Positions 27,217 through 35,371 of a stretch of DNA of 64,000 nt are shown one piece after another. Numbering within the stretch: the stretch's first letter is position 1; each line of letters starts with the position of its first letter. Position numbers and translations under genes: made by a program. The notes under the pieces are model-generated. The model did not search any database. It was not told the origin of the DNA and was given only the letters and a program-made list of their open reading frames with translations. The DNA comes from JACQAP01 sp035275265 (GTDB taxonomy: Bacteria; Pseudomonadota; Gammaproteobacteria; Burkholderiales; JACQAP01), in NCBI GenBank assembly GCA_035275265.1, contig DATENC010000008.1:124001-188000 (forward strand), given 5' to 3'.

Positions 27217-28074
27217 TTATTCCTTTGCAGAAGTTTCTTTTCCAACCGGCCGCCGCGATCTGCGGAATTGGATTATGGCGATCGAACCCAGCGCCAGTGC
27301 AATGGCGATGAAGGAAACCAGCGTCGTGACTGTTCCCAGCGCGTAAAGTGCTGGCGAGGTCACGTTGGTAGTCATCCCCCAGATTTCCATGGGCAGCGTG
27401 TTCGCTGCCCCGGAGGTCAACAAGGTGCGGGGAAACTCGTCGTAGGACAGCGTGAACCCAAACAGAGCCACTGCGATCATGCCAGGAAACAGAATCGGCA
27501 AAACCACCCATAGGAAGATCTGCCAATTTGTGGCTCCAAGATCCCGCGCCGCCTCTTCATAGGCGCGGTTGAAGCGGCTGAACACGGCGAACATGATCAA
27601 CATGCCGAAGGGCAAGGTCCAGGTGAGCTGCGCGCCTAGCGCCGAGGCGAACCACTTGGTTTGAACTCCGAGCGTTTGAAACGTAAGTCCCACACCCAAC
27701 CCCACCAGCAATCCCGGCATGATCAGGCTGGCCACCGCCAAGTAAAAAACGAAAGCGGATCCGGCGAAGCGCCGCCGGAATGCAAGCCCCGCGACAACCG
27801 AAATCGCCACCGTCAACAACAGAACCATCACCGCGAGAATCATGGATCGGTTGAACGCACCCGCGAAATCCCCCGTTCGCTCTTGTGCAAACAGGGCGGA
27901 GAACCATCGCAGCGAGACACCGTTCATCGGGAACGTGAGTCCGCCGGTCGGTCCCTGAAATGACAGGATATAAATGGCCGACATGGGGCCATAGAGAAAG
28001 AGCACGAACAATCCGAAAAAACAGCTCAGCGCGTAGAAGCTCCAGGGACGTTTGCCAGTTTGTAGCTTGAGCAT
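27217..28074 (-). CDS. ABC transporter permease, PotC type
   Basis: 285 residues with six predicted membrane helices and the EAA cytoplasmic loop (EEAARDLGATNWQIFLWVVLPILFPG). This contacts the ATPase. The N-terminal hydrophobic segment (about 12-38) and the GPTGGLTFPMNGVSLRWF loop match PotC-like subunits. It lies 3 bases downstream of its partner permease and 2 bases upstream of the ATPase gene. It completes the inner-membrane channel with 28078-28938. Confidence 0.93.
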   Translation of the reverse strand: MLKLQTGKRPWSFYALSCFFGLFVLFLYGPMSAIYILSFQGPTGGLTFPMNGVSLRWFSALFAQERTGDFAGAFNRSMILAVMVLLLTVAISVVAGLAFRRRFAGSAFVFYLAVASLIMPGLLVGLGVGLTFQTLGVQTKWFASALGAQLTWTLPFGMLIMFAVFSRFNRAYEEAARDLGATNWQIFLWVVLPILFPGMIAVALFGFTLSYDEFPRTLLTSGAANTLPMEIWGMTTNVTSPALYALGTVTTLVSFIAIALALGSIAIIQFRRSRRPVGKETSAKE

Positions 28075-28077
28075 TGC

Positions 28078-28938
28078 CTATCCCGCGATCTCTTTTCGAA
28101 CATCGACAATACGTAGGATCGCCGCCACCATCAAACTCACGACGATCAGCAAGATAACGGCACTCGCTGCCGCCGGCGGATACTGCACCATGGCAATTTG
28201 GTTGGACATGGCCATGGCGACGGAAGCGGACTGACTGCCGCTCATGACCTTGACCACGAAGAAGTCCCCCATCACCAAGGTGACCACGAAGATCGATCCC
28301 AGGGCAATCCCCGTCTTGGAAAGAGGCACCACGATGTCCCAGATAATGCGCCAGGCACTGGCACCGCCATCGAGGGCAGCCTCGATCAGCGATTTGTCTA
28401 TTCTCGCCATGGCATTGAAGATGGGTACGATCATGAACAGCGTGAACAAGTGCACGTACGCGATGATGACCGCAAAGTCGGAGAACAGCAGAAACTCGAG
28501 AGGCTCATCCGTAATACCCGCGCCGATGAGCGCGTTGTTGAAGATCCCGTTCCTGCCGAGAAAAGGTATCCACGAGATCATGCGGATAATGTTCGACGTC
28601 CAGAAGGGCACGGTACACAACAGCAACAGCGCCATCTGCCAAATCATGCTCTGGATGTGGAAAGCCAGGAAATAGGCAACGGTAAATCCGATCAAGAGCG
28701 TGATCGCCCATACCACCACCGCGTAATAGAGCGTTTTCAAATACAACGACAACGTGACTTCGGACGTCAGTACATCGACGTAGTTCACAAAGTCAAATGC
28801 GGGAATCGAGTCGAGGCCATCGAACTGGAAAAAACTATAGGCGATGACCACCAGTAAAGGAATGCCGAAAAACAGCAGTAGCACCAGCAACAGGGGACCG
28901 ATCTGGAGATAGGACGTCAGAGCGGGTGAGACTTTCAC
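28078..28938 (-). CDS. ABC transporter permease, PotB type
   Basis: 286 residues, six helices. The EAA loop reads DKSLIEAALDGGASAWRIIWDIVVPLSKTG. The opening hydrophobic stretch LLLVLLLFFGIPLLVVIAYSF is typical of PotB-like subunits. The start at 28938 is GTG; spacing to an AGAGG-like site is acceptable. A 114-base gap with a hairpin separates it from the binding-protein gene upstream, consistent with lower expression of the membrane parts than of the binding protein. Confidence 0.92.
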   Translation of the reverse strand: MKVSPALTSYLQIGPLLLVLLLFFGIPLLVVIAYSFFQFDGLDSIPAFDFVNYVDVLTSEVTLSLYLKTLYYAVVVWAITLLIGFTVAYFLAFHIQSMIWQMALLLLCTVPFWTSNIIRMISWIPFLGRNGIFNNALIGAGITDEPLEFLLFSDFAVIIAYVHLFTLFMIVPIFNAMARIDKSLIEAALDGGASAWRIIWDIVVPLSKTGIALGSIFVVTLVMGDFFVVKVMSGSQSASVAMAMSNQIAMVQYPPAAASAVILLIVVSLMVAAILRIVDVRKEIAG

Positions 28939-28996
28939 GGGCGTGCGCCTCTTGTTCTGTCGGGTGATGGTAGGAAGAGGGAAGAAGGAAAAAGGA

Positions 28997-29019
28997 GGGG
29001 GAGAAAAAACTTCACCCCC
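28997..29019 (-). promoter_or_regulatory. intercistronic hairpin between binding-protein and permease genes
   Basis: GGGGG-A-GAA on the plus strand pairs with TTC-A-CCCCC around a 5-base loop (one A/A mismatch). On the transcribed minus strand it is followed by a short T-containing run. It could stabilise the upstream binding-protein message and partly terminate, a common arrangement in ABC importer operons. Confidence 0.5.
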
Positions 29020-29052
29020 ATCCCGCTAATCCTGACTCCTAGTCCCTATGTT

Positions 29053-30378
29053 TCAAGACGCCAGGAACTCATTCCACTTCTTGACCATGTACTGGTTTTC
29101 GTCCATCAGGGTATTCCAGCATGCCACTTGACCCATGCGATCCCAGAAGGATCCGCCATCGCGCACGGAACCGGCTTTCTCCATCACATTACCGTACGGA
29201 TCCTTGATTTCACCCTTGGCCGCCTTGCCTTCGTACCAATAACCGTACTCATCCTCGGTCATGAATTTCTTGGCGGCTTCGGGAACGGAACTGTAATAGC
29301 CTTGCTTGGCGATGAAGCCCGCCTGCCAGCCCGACATGTACCAATTGATGTACTCGTAGGCTGCGTCGAGCTTGACGCCCTTCAGGTGGGCCATGGGAGC
29401 AATACAACTCCCCCAAGCGCGATAGCCTTCCTTCAACGGCGCGTAGTAGCACGGAATTCCGCGCGAACGCACTGCCGTCACCGCCGGTGACCACATGGAC
29501 TGAACGATGGTTTCGCCCGCCGCCATGAGGTTCACGGATTCGTCGAAAGTGGCCCACATGGCGCGGAACTGGCCCGCCTTCTTCGCGGCCTTGAGAATGT
29601 CGATGGTCTTATCGATTTCGGCCTTGGTCATGTTGCCTTTATCGCCATACTTGATGTCGCCGCGCGCTTCGATGGCCATTGCAGCGTCCATGATGCCGAT
29701 ACCGGGCACCGACACGATGGATGTCTTGCCCTTCCACTCGGGATTGAGCAATTCGGACCAGCTTTCGATCTTGCGCTTGACCAAGTCGGGACGAATGCCC
29801 AAGGTATCGGCGTTGTAAACGGTGGGTATGCCCGTGATCCACTTGGTGGGGCCCTTGGCAAACTCTTTCGCCCCCGGCCCGTTCACGTACTGCACTTCAT
29901 AGGGCAGCACGCCCTGGCCGGACACTTTCCTGCCATCGGGATAGGTGCCCTTGGTGAAGATCGGTACGACCTTGTCCCACAACTTGATCTTCTCCACGGC
30001 CATGGGCTGAAGGGTTCCGCGCTTGATCAAGTGATGCTGGAAGAAATACTCGATATCCGCGATATCGATGGTCTGGGGCTGGGTGACCAAGCGGTTCAGC
30101 AGGGCTGAATGGTCGGCTGTTTGCATCTCCACCTTGAAGCCCAAGTCCTTGGTGGCCTGATCCGCAATATCTTTGATGGCGGAGTAGGAACCACCCACTT
30201 GCATCAGCTTGACGTCCTTGATGTTCTGGGACCAGACCAATGGGAACCCGTCGATCAAACCCGTTGTGGCCGCGGCACCCGCCGTTACGGCGGCAGTCTT
30301 TAGGAACCGTCGGCGTCCCGCTGAGGTCTGCGACTGCGCCCGTTGTCCGGCGGCCTTCACCTTACTTTTCTTCAACAT
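29053..30378 (-). CDS. ABC transporter substrate-binding protein, PotD-like, with Tat signal
   Basis: 441 residues. The N-terminus carries the twin-arginine motif GRRRFLKTAAVTAGAAATTG, so export is by the Tat route into the periplasm. The mature fold is a PotD/extracellular-solute-binding family 1 type (NADTLGIRPDLV, WSELLNPEWKGK, GEIKDPYG). The ligand is probably a nitrogen compound processed by the cluster. ATG 30378 has CAGGAG at good spacing. It lies 33 bases downstream of the ornithine-cyclodeaminase-family gene. Confidence 0.92.
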   Translation of the reverse strand: MLKKSKVKAAGQRAQSQTSAGRRRFLKTAAVTAGAAATTGLIDGFPLVWSQNIKDVKLMQVGGSYSAIKDIADQATKDLGFKVEMQTADHSALLNRLVTQPQTIDIADIEYFFQHHLIKRGTLQPMAVEKIKLWDKVVPIFTKGTYPDGRKVSGQGVLPYEVQYVNGPGAKEFAKGPTKWITGIPTVYNADTLGIRPDLVKRKIESWSELLNPEWKGKTSIVSVPGIGIMDAAMAIEARGDIKYGDKGNMTKAEIDKTIDILKAAKKAGQFRAMWATFDESVNLMAAGETIVQSMWSPAVTAVRSRGIPCYYAPLKEGYRAWGSCIAPMAHLKGVKLDAAYEYINWYMSGWQAGFIAKQGYYSSVPEAAKKFMTEDEYGYWYEGKAAKGEIKDPYGNVMEKAGSVRDGGSFWDRMGQVACWNTLMDENQYMVKKWNEFLAS

Positions 30379-30411
30379 GGTGTTCTCCTGTGTTGGCGAT
30401 TGAAGTACGAA

Positions 30412-31425
30412 TCAAGTGGAGATCATCTTTTTCTCGATCCCCACGCCAGCGGCGAGCGCCCTCTCGTACTCGAGCGGGATGGTGGCCGAGTCCTGCAGCG
30501 CGATGCCGGTGGAATCGAACAGCGTGATGTCCTTGTCCGAGTTCCGACCTTTCTTTTTCCCGACGATCACCTCGCCGATCTCCCCGGCGATGTCTGTTTC
30601 CTTGAGTACGCCCTGCGACAAAGGCACGTTGATCTCTCCGTCGGTCCGGCACTGTCGGATGTCGTCCACAAAGATCCGTGCGCGCTTGAGGATCGTCGCT
30701 TCAAGCTCCTGGTCGCCCGACTTGTCGGCGCCCAGAGCGGCGATATGCATGCCTTCGCCGATCCATTCGTTCTTGATGATGGCTCCGCGCGCCGGGGTTA
30801 CCGTCACCACTACGTCCGCGGCACGCACGGTCTTCTCCAGATTGGTGCTGGGGATCAGGTTGAAACCGTCGTATTTTGGGCGCTGTTCCTTCACGAAGTG
30901 ATCCAGCGTTGCCTGCGAGCGGCTCCAGACCCGCACCTCCTTCCAAGCGAATACCTCGTTGCAGGTGGCGAGCACACCGGCGGCCATGTGTCCCGCGCCC
31001 ACGATGGCCAATACCTTCGAGTCCTTGCGTGCCAGCCACTTGGCGGAAACTGCGGCAGCCGATCCGGTGCGCATGACGGTGTGGTGGCTGCCGTCGCAAA
31101 TCGCCAGCGGGAATCCGGTTTCAGGATGCGTATAGATCAGAATCGAAAATACCGTTGGCAGATCATGGTTCTTGCGGTTGTTCTCGCGGATCGAGACCCA
31201 CTTGCAGGCCGCGGCCTCGGGTTCTTCGATGTAGGAAGGCATCGCTTCCCATTCACCCGGATACTTGTCCAGAACTATATGGCCCTTTGGATCCATGTAG
31301 AAGCGCCGCTCGCCGTGCATGCGATACGCCTGTTCCACGCATTGGTTGTATTCCGCCGGGGTCAACAAGCCCATCATCTCGGTGCGGCCCAGGATGAGGG
31401 TCTTGCGGTTGCGCCAACTTTGCAT
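30412..31425 (-). CDS. ornithine cyclodeaminase / mu-crystallin family protein
   Basis: 337 residues with the NAD-binding loop AIVGAGHMAAGVLAT and the family blocks WEAMPSYI, KWVS and TGSAAAVSAKWLARKDS. Members include ornithine cyclodeaminase, ketimine reductases, archaeal-type alanine dehydrogenase and 2,3-diaminopropionate synthesis enzymes, so the exact reaction is open. In this setting a reductase or dehydrogenase acting on an imino or amino acid product is plausible. It lies between the binding protein and the deacetylase-family gene. Confidence 0.85.
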   Translation of the reverse strand: MQSWRNRKTLILGRTEMMGLLTPAEYNQCVEQAYRMHGERRFYMDPKGHIVLDKYPGEWEAMPSYIEEPEAAACKWVSIRENNRKNHDLPTVFSILIYTHPETGFPLAICDGSHHTVMRTGSAAAVSAKWLARKDSKVLAIVGAGHMAAGVLATCNEVFAWKEVRVWSRSQATLDHFVKEQRPKYDGFNLIPSTNLEKTVRAADVVVTVTPARGAIIKNEWIGEGMHIAALGADKSGDQELEATILKRARIFVDDIRQCRTDGEINVPLSQGVLKETDIAGEIGEVIVGKKKGRNSDKDITLFDSTGIALQDSATIPLEYERALAAGVGIEKKMIST

Positions 31426-31475
31426 TGCGCTGTCCTCGATCCGGCAAGCGTTCGGCTGAACTGGTGCCGTTCTGC

Positions 31476-32360
31476 CTATTTTTTCTTGCGCGGGCTGCGC
31501 CGGGCAAAGTCGTTGGCAATGTCGTCGAAGGTAGTGAACCTCACGCCCGGATGACGGATGATGTGGTTGAACAAGCGCTCGAGCATCAGCAACACCTGCG
31601 GGCGGCCGGACACGTCCGGATGAATGGTCAGTGTGAAAACGGCGTAATCCATTTCCCGGTACACCCAGTCGAACTGATCACGCCAGATTTCCTCGAGGTG
31701 CCGCGGATTGACGAAACCGTGGGAGTTGGGCGCCTTCTTGATGAACATCATCGGCGGCAAGTCGTCGAGATACCAGCTTCCCGGAATCTCGATCAAATCC
31801 GTTTCGACACCACGCACCAAGGGCTTCATCCATTCCTGCGGCTTCTTCGAGTAATCGATGAGCGTCCAGCTGTCGCCAACCCGCACATAGTAGGGCTCGA
31901 AATCCTTGTGCATCAGGCTGTGATCGTACTTGATTCCCCTTTTCAGCAGCAATTCGTTGGTGACCGTGCTGAACTCCCACCACGGCGCGACATAACCGGT
32001 CGGACGTCGGCCCGAAACCTTGGTCACCAGGTCTATGCACTTGTCGAGCACCGCCTCTTCCTGCTCGCGGGTCATCGAGATCGGGTTTTCGTGGGTATAA
32101 CCGTGAATGCCGATCTCGTGCCCTGCCTCCACGACCATCGCCGTCTGCTGCGGAAAGGTTTCGATCGAGTGTCCAGGGATAAACCACGTGGTCTTGACGC
32201 CAAGACGCTTGAATAGATTGACCAAACGCGGCGTGCCAACTTCGCCGGCGAACAGGCCGCGGGAGATGTCGTCCGGAGAATCTTCCCCACCGTAGGAACC
32301 CAGCCAGCCTGCAACCGCATCCACGTCTACACCGAACGCACACAAGATGTCTTTGGCCAT
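31476..32360 (-). CDS. polysaccharide deacetylase (NodB/PgdA/PuuE superfamily) protein
   Basis: 294 residues. Metal site: D14 in GVDVDA, H86 and H90 in GIHGYTHENP; WFIPGHSIETFP and GYVAPWWEFS continue the NodB fold. No signal peptide, so cytoplasmic. This subgroup includes cytoplasmic amide hydrolases such as PuuE-type allantoinase and HpPgdA, which fits a catabolic cluster better than cell-wall trimming. First gene of the minus-strand cluster, 134 bases from the promoter palindrome. GGGAGA precedes ATG 32360; an upstream in-frame start lacks support. Confidence 0.85.
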   Translation of the reverse strand: MAKDILCAFGVDVDAVAGWLGSYGGEDSPDDISRGLFAGEVGTPRLVNLFKRLGVKTTWFIPGHSIETFPQQTAMVVEAGHEIGIHGYTHENPISMTREQEEAVLDKCIDLVTKVSGRRPTGYVAPWWEFSTVTNELLLKRGIKYDHSLMHKDFEPYYVRVGDSWTLIDYSKKPQEWMKPLVRGVETDLIEIPGSWYLDDLPPMMFIKKAPNSHGFVNPRHLEEIWRDQFDWVYREMDYAVFTLTIHPDVSGRPQVLLMLERLFNHIIRHPGVRFTTFDDIANDFARRSPRKKK

Positions 32361-32470
32361 TGTTTTCTCCCTAATTATTAAGAGCTCTGGCGATTGGACT
32401 GGCACCACGGGTCCGTGCCGACCCGATTCCACTACGTCAAACGATGTCGGATGGCTCTCCGGCGCGCATA

Positions 32471-32499
32471 TCTATAAAATATAGACTTTTACTTGTCAA
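32471..32499 (-). promoter_or_regulatory. sigma70 promoter with overlapping palindromic operator, divergent GntR intergenic region
   Basis: Minus strand: -35 TTGACA (32499-32494), exactly 17 bases, -10 TATAGA (32476-32471). The -10 is one arm of a perfect palindrome TCTATA-AAA-TATAGA (32471-32485). A repressor bound there would block the promoter for the whole pyrimidine cluster. The adjacent GntR-family gene, 18 bases away, is the natural candidate. Confidence 0.78.
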
Positions 32500-32503
32500 C
32501 AGA

Positions 32504-33298
32504 ATGCCCGCAACTTCTTCAGAAAGAATCCCGTCCGAATCGGTCAAGCGGACGACTCTGAGCGAAGCCGCGCATCAGGCGATCCGCAGAAACATCATTA
32601 CGGGAATCCTGCCGCCGGGGTCCAAGCTGGTTGTTGCCTCTCTTGCTCAAGCGCTCAACCTTTCCGCCACCCCGATCAATGAAGCACTGGCCGGGCTCGA
32701 ACGCGAAGGTCTCGTGACCTGTTCGCCGCACCGCGGCTATTTCGTACGCACGGTTACCCCCGAGGACATTGAAGAGACCTACTCGGTCAGGGAGGCTTTC
32801 GAACTGCTCGCCGTTCGTAGTGCCGCGAAAAACGCCGACAAGACCGTCATAGGGCAACTCAAAGAAATACTCCAGCAAGCCCGGCAGTCTCTGCGCGAAA
32901 CCGACACATCCCGATTCAGCGATCTCGACCTGGAGTTTCACCGCGTCATCTGGAACAGCATGAATAATTCACTGGCAACCAGAGTCGGCGAACTCATCGG
33001 CGTCCAGATCCGCCTGCTGGTAGCCACCACGGCCCGCGCACCTGGTCGCTTCCGCGGCGCATTCGAGGAACACAACGACATCTACCACGCTATCAAGGAC
33101 TGCGATCCGGCGCGCGCCGAAAAGTCGATGATGACGCATCTTTGCAATGCCAAGACAGCCCTGGAACACGCGGTCGGCGAAGCAGCCGGTACAGGCTCCA
33201 ATGTCTCCGCCATCGGCGCCTCAAAAAGGAAGACGGCATCCAACCGTATCCGCACGCCCCAGGTTTCTGCACAATCCGTGCCAAAGCAAAGATCGTGA
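32504..33298 (+). CDS. GntR-family transcriptional regulator, FCD subfamily
   Basis: 264 residues. Residues about 18-85 form the winged helix (LSEAAHQAIRRNIITGILPPGSKL, NLSATPINEALAGLEREGLV, GYFVRTV). Residues about 90-230 form the all-helical FCD ligand domain (REAFELLAVRSAA, DLEFHRVIW, EEHNDIYHAIKD) with the Asp/His pattern that often binds a metal and an organic acid. It is divergent from the pyrimidine cluster and close to the palindrome at 32471-32485, which it probably binds. ATG 32504 was preferred over an in-frame ATG at 32444 lying on the operator. The C-terminal 35 residues are basic and low in conservation. Confidence 0.92.
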   Translation: MPATSSERIPSESVKRTTLSEAAHQAIRRNIITGILPPGSKLVVASLAQALNLSATPINEALAGLEREGLVTCSPHRGYFVRTVTPEDIEETYSVREAFELLAVRSAAKNADKTVIGQLKEILQQARQSLRETDTSRFSDLDLEFHRVIWNSMNNSLATRVGELIGVQIRLLVATTARAPGRFRGAFEEHNDIYHAIKDCDPARAEKSMMTHLCNAKTALEHAVGEAAGTGSNVSAIGASKRKTASNRIRTPQVSAQSVPKQRS

Positions 33299-33399
33299 TT
33301 TGCGTTTGAATTTGAACGGTTAGTCGGTTGGAGTTCGCAGACCGCTGCTCAGCCAAGGTGCGAAGCAATGATGACGTGCACTGGCACCGTGCCTGATTG

Positions 33400-33987
33400 T
33401 TACGCTGGTCGCGCCGTCCTGCCTTGTTTTCCGATTGGAGCTTTGAAGGCTTCTAGGAATGCAAACCCGGGGGCCTGCTTCATCAGGCGCTCGAACGTCT
33501 CCAGCAGCGTCGCCGGCGGCAACCAGGGGTAGGGCAACTCCGATTGCAGGGCATTTAGCGTGTTTCCGGCGCGATCCTCGATATGGTCCATTCTTTCGAT
33601 GTGTATATGCATCGCGCATACACGCGTCCTCGTTCCATCGAATTCGAACTGCCACCGGTAATAACCCTTTCCGACCCGAAGCGCTGAATTCGACATCTCC
33701 CTCATGATCACCAGCCAGGGCACGAAGTCGATGTGCGGGGCACGATCCACTATCGAATCACATACATAGTAGGTCTTGCAGCGGTCGAAGGTTTTTCTGA
33801 AGTCCCGCACCAGGGTTTGCGCAATCGCGTCCGCTCCCATTACTTTGCTGGGGAACGAGATGGTATCTGTCGCAATTGAGTAGGTCAGAATCGCGTTTGG
33901 CGTATGGGATTCGAGAATAAGGTGTGGGCGATTGCGGTCTTTGGCCTCCAGGTACGCCTCGAGCAGATCCTTCGATGTGTTCATCAT
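33400..33987 (-). CDS. SnoaL/NTF2-like protein, hypothetical
   Basis: 195 residues. LLEAYLEAKDRNRPHLILESHTPNAILTY and the following strands (KGYYRWQFEF, TRTRVCAMHIHIERMD) fit a nuclear-transport-factor-2-like cone fold (SnoaL). Such folds serve as small enzymes or binding proteins, and no catalytic residues can be assigned. Two ATG codons (33987 and 33984) are adjacent. It is convergent with the GntR gene. Confidence 0.6.
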   Translation of the reverse strand: MMNTSKDLLEAYLEAKDRNRPHLILESHTPNAILTYSIATDTISFPSKVMGADAIAQTLVRDFRKTFDRCKTYYVCDSIVDRAPHIDFVPWLVIMREMSNSALRVGKGYYRWQFEFDGTRTRVCAMHIHIERMDHIEDRAGNTLNALQSELPYPWLPPATLLETFERLMKQAPGFAFLEAFKAPIGKQGRTARPA

Positions 33988-34077
33988 GTTTGCCGGGAAA
34001 CCGGGAACAGCCGGTCGGGGCCACGATAACCGTTTTTCGGCAACGACAAGAAAGCCTAGTAGCGGTCGACGTGCGGG

Positions 34078-35229
34078 TTACACGTGAAGTGCCGGTTTCG
34101 TCGGCAACAGGACCAGCGCGCCAAGAATCAGGACGATAGACGCTGCGATCAGGGTCGGGTCCATACCATGCGGATCGCCGGCGACCATGCTCACCAGTAC
34201 CGGACCGAGAATCTGCCCGATTGCAAATGCTGCGGTCATCGCCGCCATCAGGCTTGACGCGTTGTCGGGAGCGACTCGGCGCGCCTCCTGCATCCCGGCC
34301 ATGGTCGCAACCATGAAGGTACTACCGACGCAAAGTGCGGACAGCACGATGCCACCGATACCTGCCCATACGACCGGAACGGCGACTCCAAAGGCCAGGA
34401 TGAAATGTGCGGCGATCCATAGAGTACGGTATGTCAGGCGCGCGGAAAGCCAGCCCGCCGCAAGTGCGGACATGAACGCCGCCGCACCGAAAATCGGCCA
34501 AGCCCAGCCGAAGATCGCCGGATCGGAGATCACTTCTCTGGCCATCGCCGGCAGGAACGTCGCCGGAATGATGTAGCCGAACCCGAAGCAACCGTAGGAG
34601 CAGATCAGCCGCATGTGCTCGCCCGAGCCCAGTGGTACAACGGCGGCGGGACCTGGTGTCCCGGGTGCACGTGCGCCAGCATATGCCGGCCAAGTTGTCA
34701 CAGTGAACAACAGCGCGGCCGCCCCCATTGCGATCCACGCCAAGTCGGACGACCACGCAAGTTGCAGAAACACCAGGCAGAGCCCACCCGCCAGTGCTGC
34801 GCCCAGCCCGACGCCGCCGAAAACCACCCCACCGAGTCGGTGGCTGCCCATCGCGGCGAGCCGTTGCAGCACCCACGCAGAGCCGAACACGAGCGCCCAA
34901 GCGCTGGCAATGCCCGCCAGCGCCCGCAGGGCAAGCCATGCGAGCGGATGGTCAGTTGCACCCATCGCCGCCGTCAACAATGCGATGGCCACTAGCGAAG
35001 CACGGACGATGGCCGACGATCGCGCGCGAATCCAGATGGCGGACAGAGCACCGATGAAGTACCCGGCGTAGTTGGCCGACGCCAGCCATCCGGCCGCAGC
35101 AAGCGACAGGCCCGCGTCTTTCTGCATCATCGGCAGGATCGGAGTAAAGGCGAAACGACCGATGCCTATCGCAGCGGCCAGAGTCAGCATGCCGGTTATT
35201 GCGACCTGCAGGCCTGATGGTTGACGCAC
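34078..35229 (-). CDS. MFS transporter, YbfB/YjiJ family
   Basis: About 383 residues, twelve predicted membrane helices. The opening MLTLAAAIGIGRFAFTPILPMM and SANYAGYFIGAL motif are characteristic of the YbfB/YjiJ family, whose substrates are unknown. Start: the frame is open to TTG 35295, but GTG 35229 (V-R-Q-P-S-G) sits after CGGGGT and just before the first helix, so it is preferred. Divergent from the acyl-D-amino-acid deacylase gene, with 142 bases between. Confidence 0.85.
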   Translation of the reverse strand: MRQPSGLQVAITGMLTLAAAIGIGRFAFTPILPMMQKDAGLSLAAAGWLASANYAGYFIGALSAIWIRARSSAIVRASLVAIALLTAAMGATDHPLAWLALRALAGIASAWALVFGSAWVLQRLAAMGSHRLGGVVFGGVGLGAALAGGLCLVFLQLAWSSDLAWIAMGAAALLFTVTTWPAYAGARAPGTPGPAAVVPLGSGEHMRLICSYGCFGFGYIIPATFLPAMAREVISDPAIFGWAWPIFGAAAFMSALAAGWLSARLTYRTLWIAAHFILAFGVAVPVVWAGIGGIVLSALCVGSTFMVATMAGMQEARRVAPDNASSLMAAMTAAFAIGQILGPVLVSMVAGDPHGMDPTLIAASIVLILGALVLLPTKPALHV

Positions 35230-35371
35230 CGTACCCCGAGAGCGAAATGTGAAAGAGAACTTTGAGCTTATAACCGGGCCTCCGCGAGTAGACAAGGCAC
35301 AGTCATGCGGGCCGGTCAGTCTTTGATATCACGCCGTAACCGCCCTACACTTGCGCTTGGGAGAATCCTGT

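Noticed and set aside
32504..33298. GntR start at 32444
   Set aside because: That start lies upstream of, and would be transcribed across, the palindromic operator and the divergent promoter; ATG 32504 begins the family domain.
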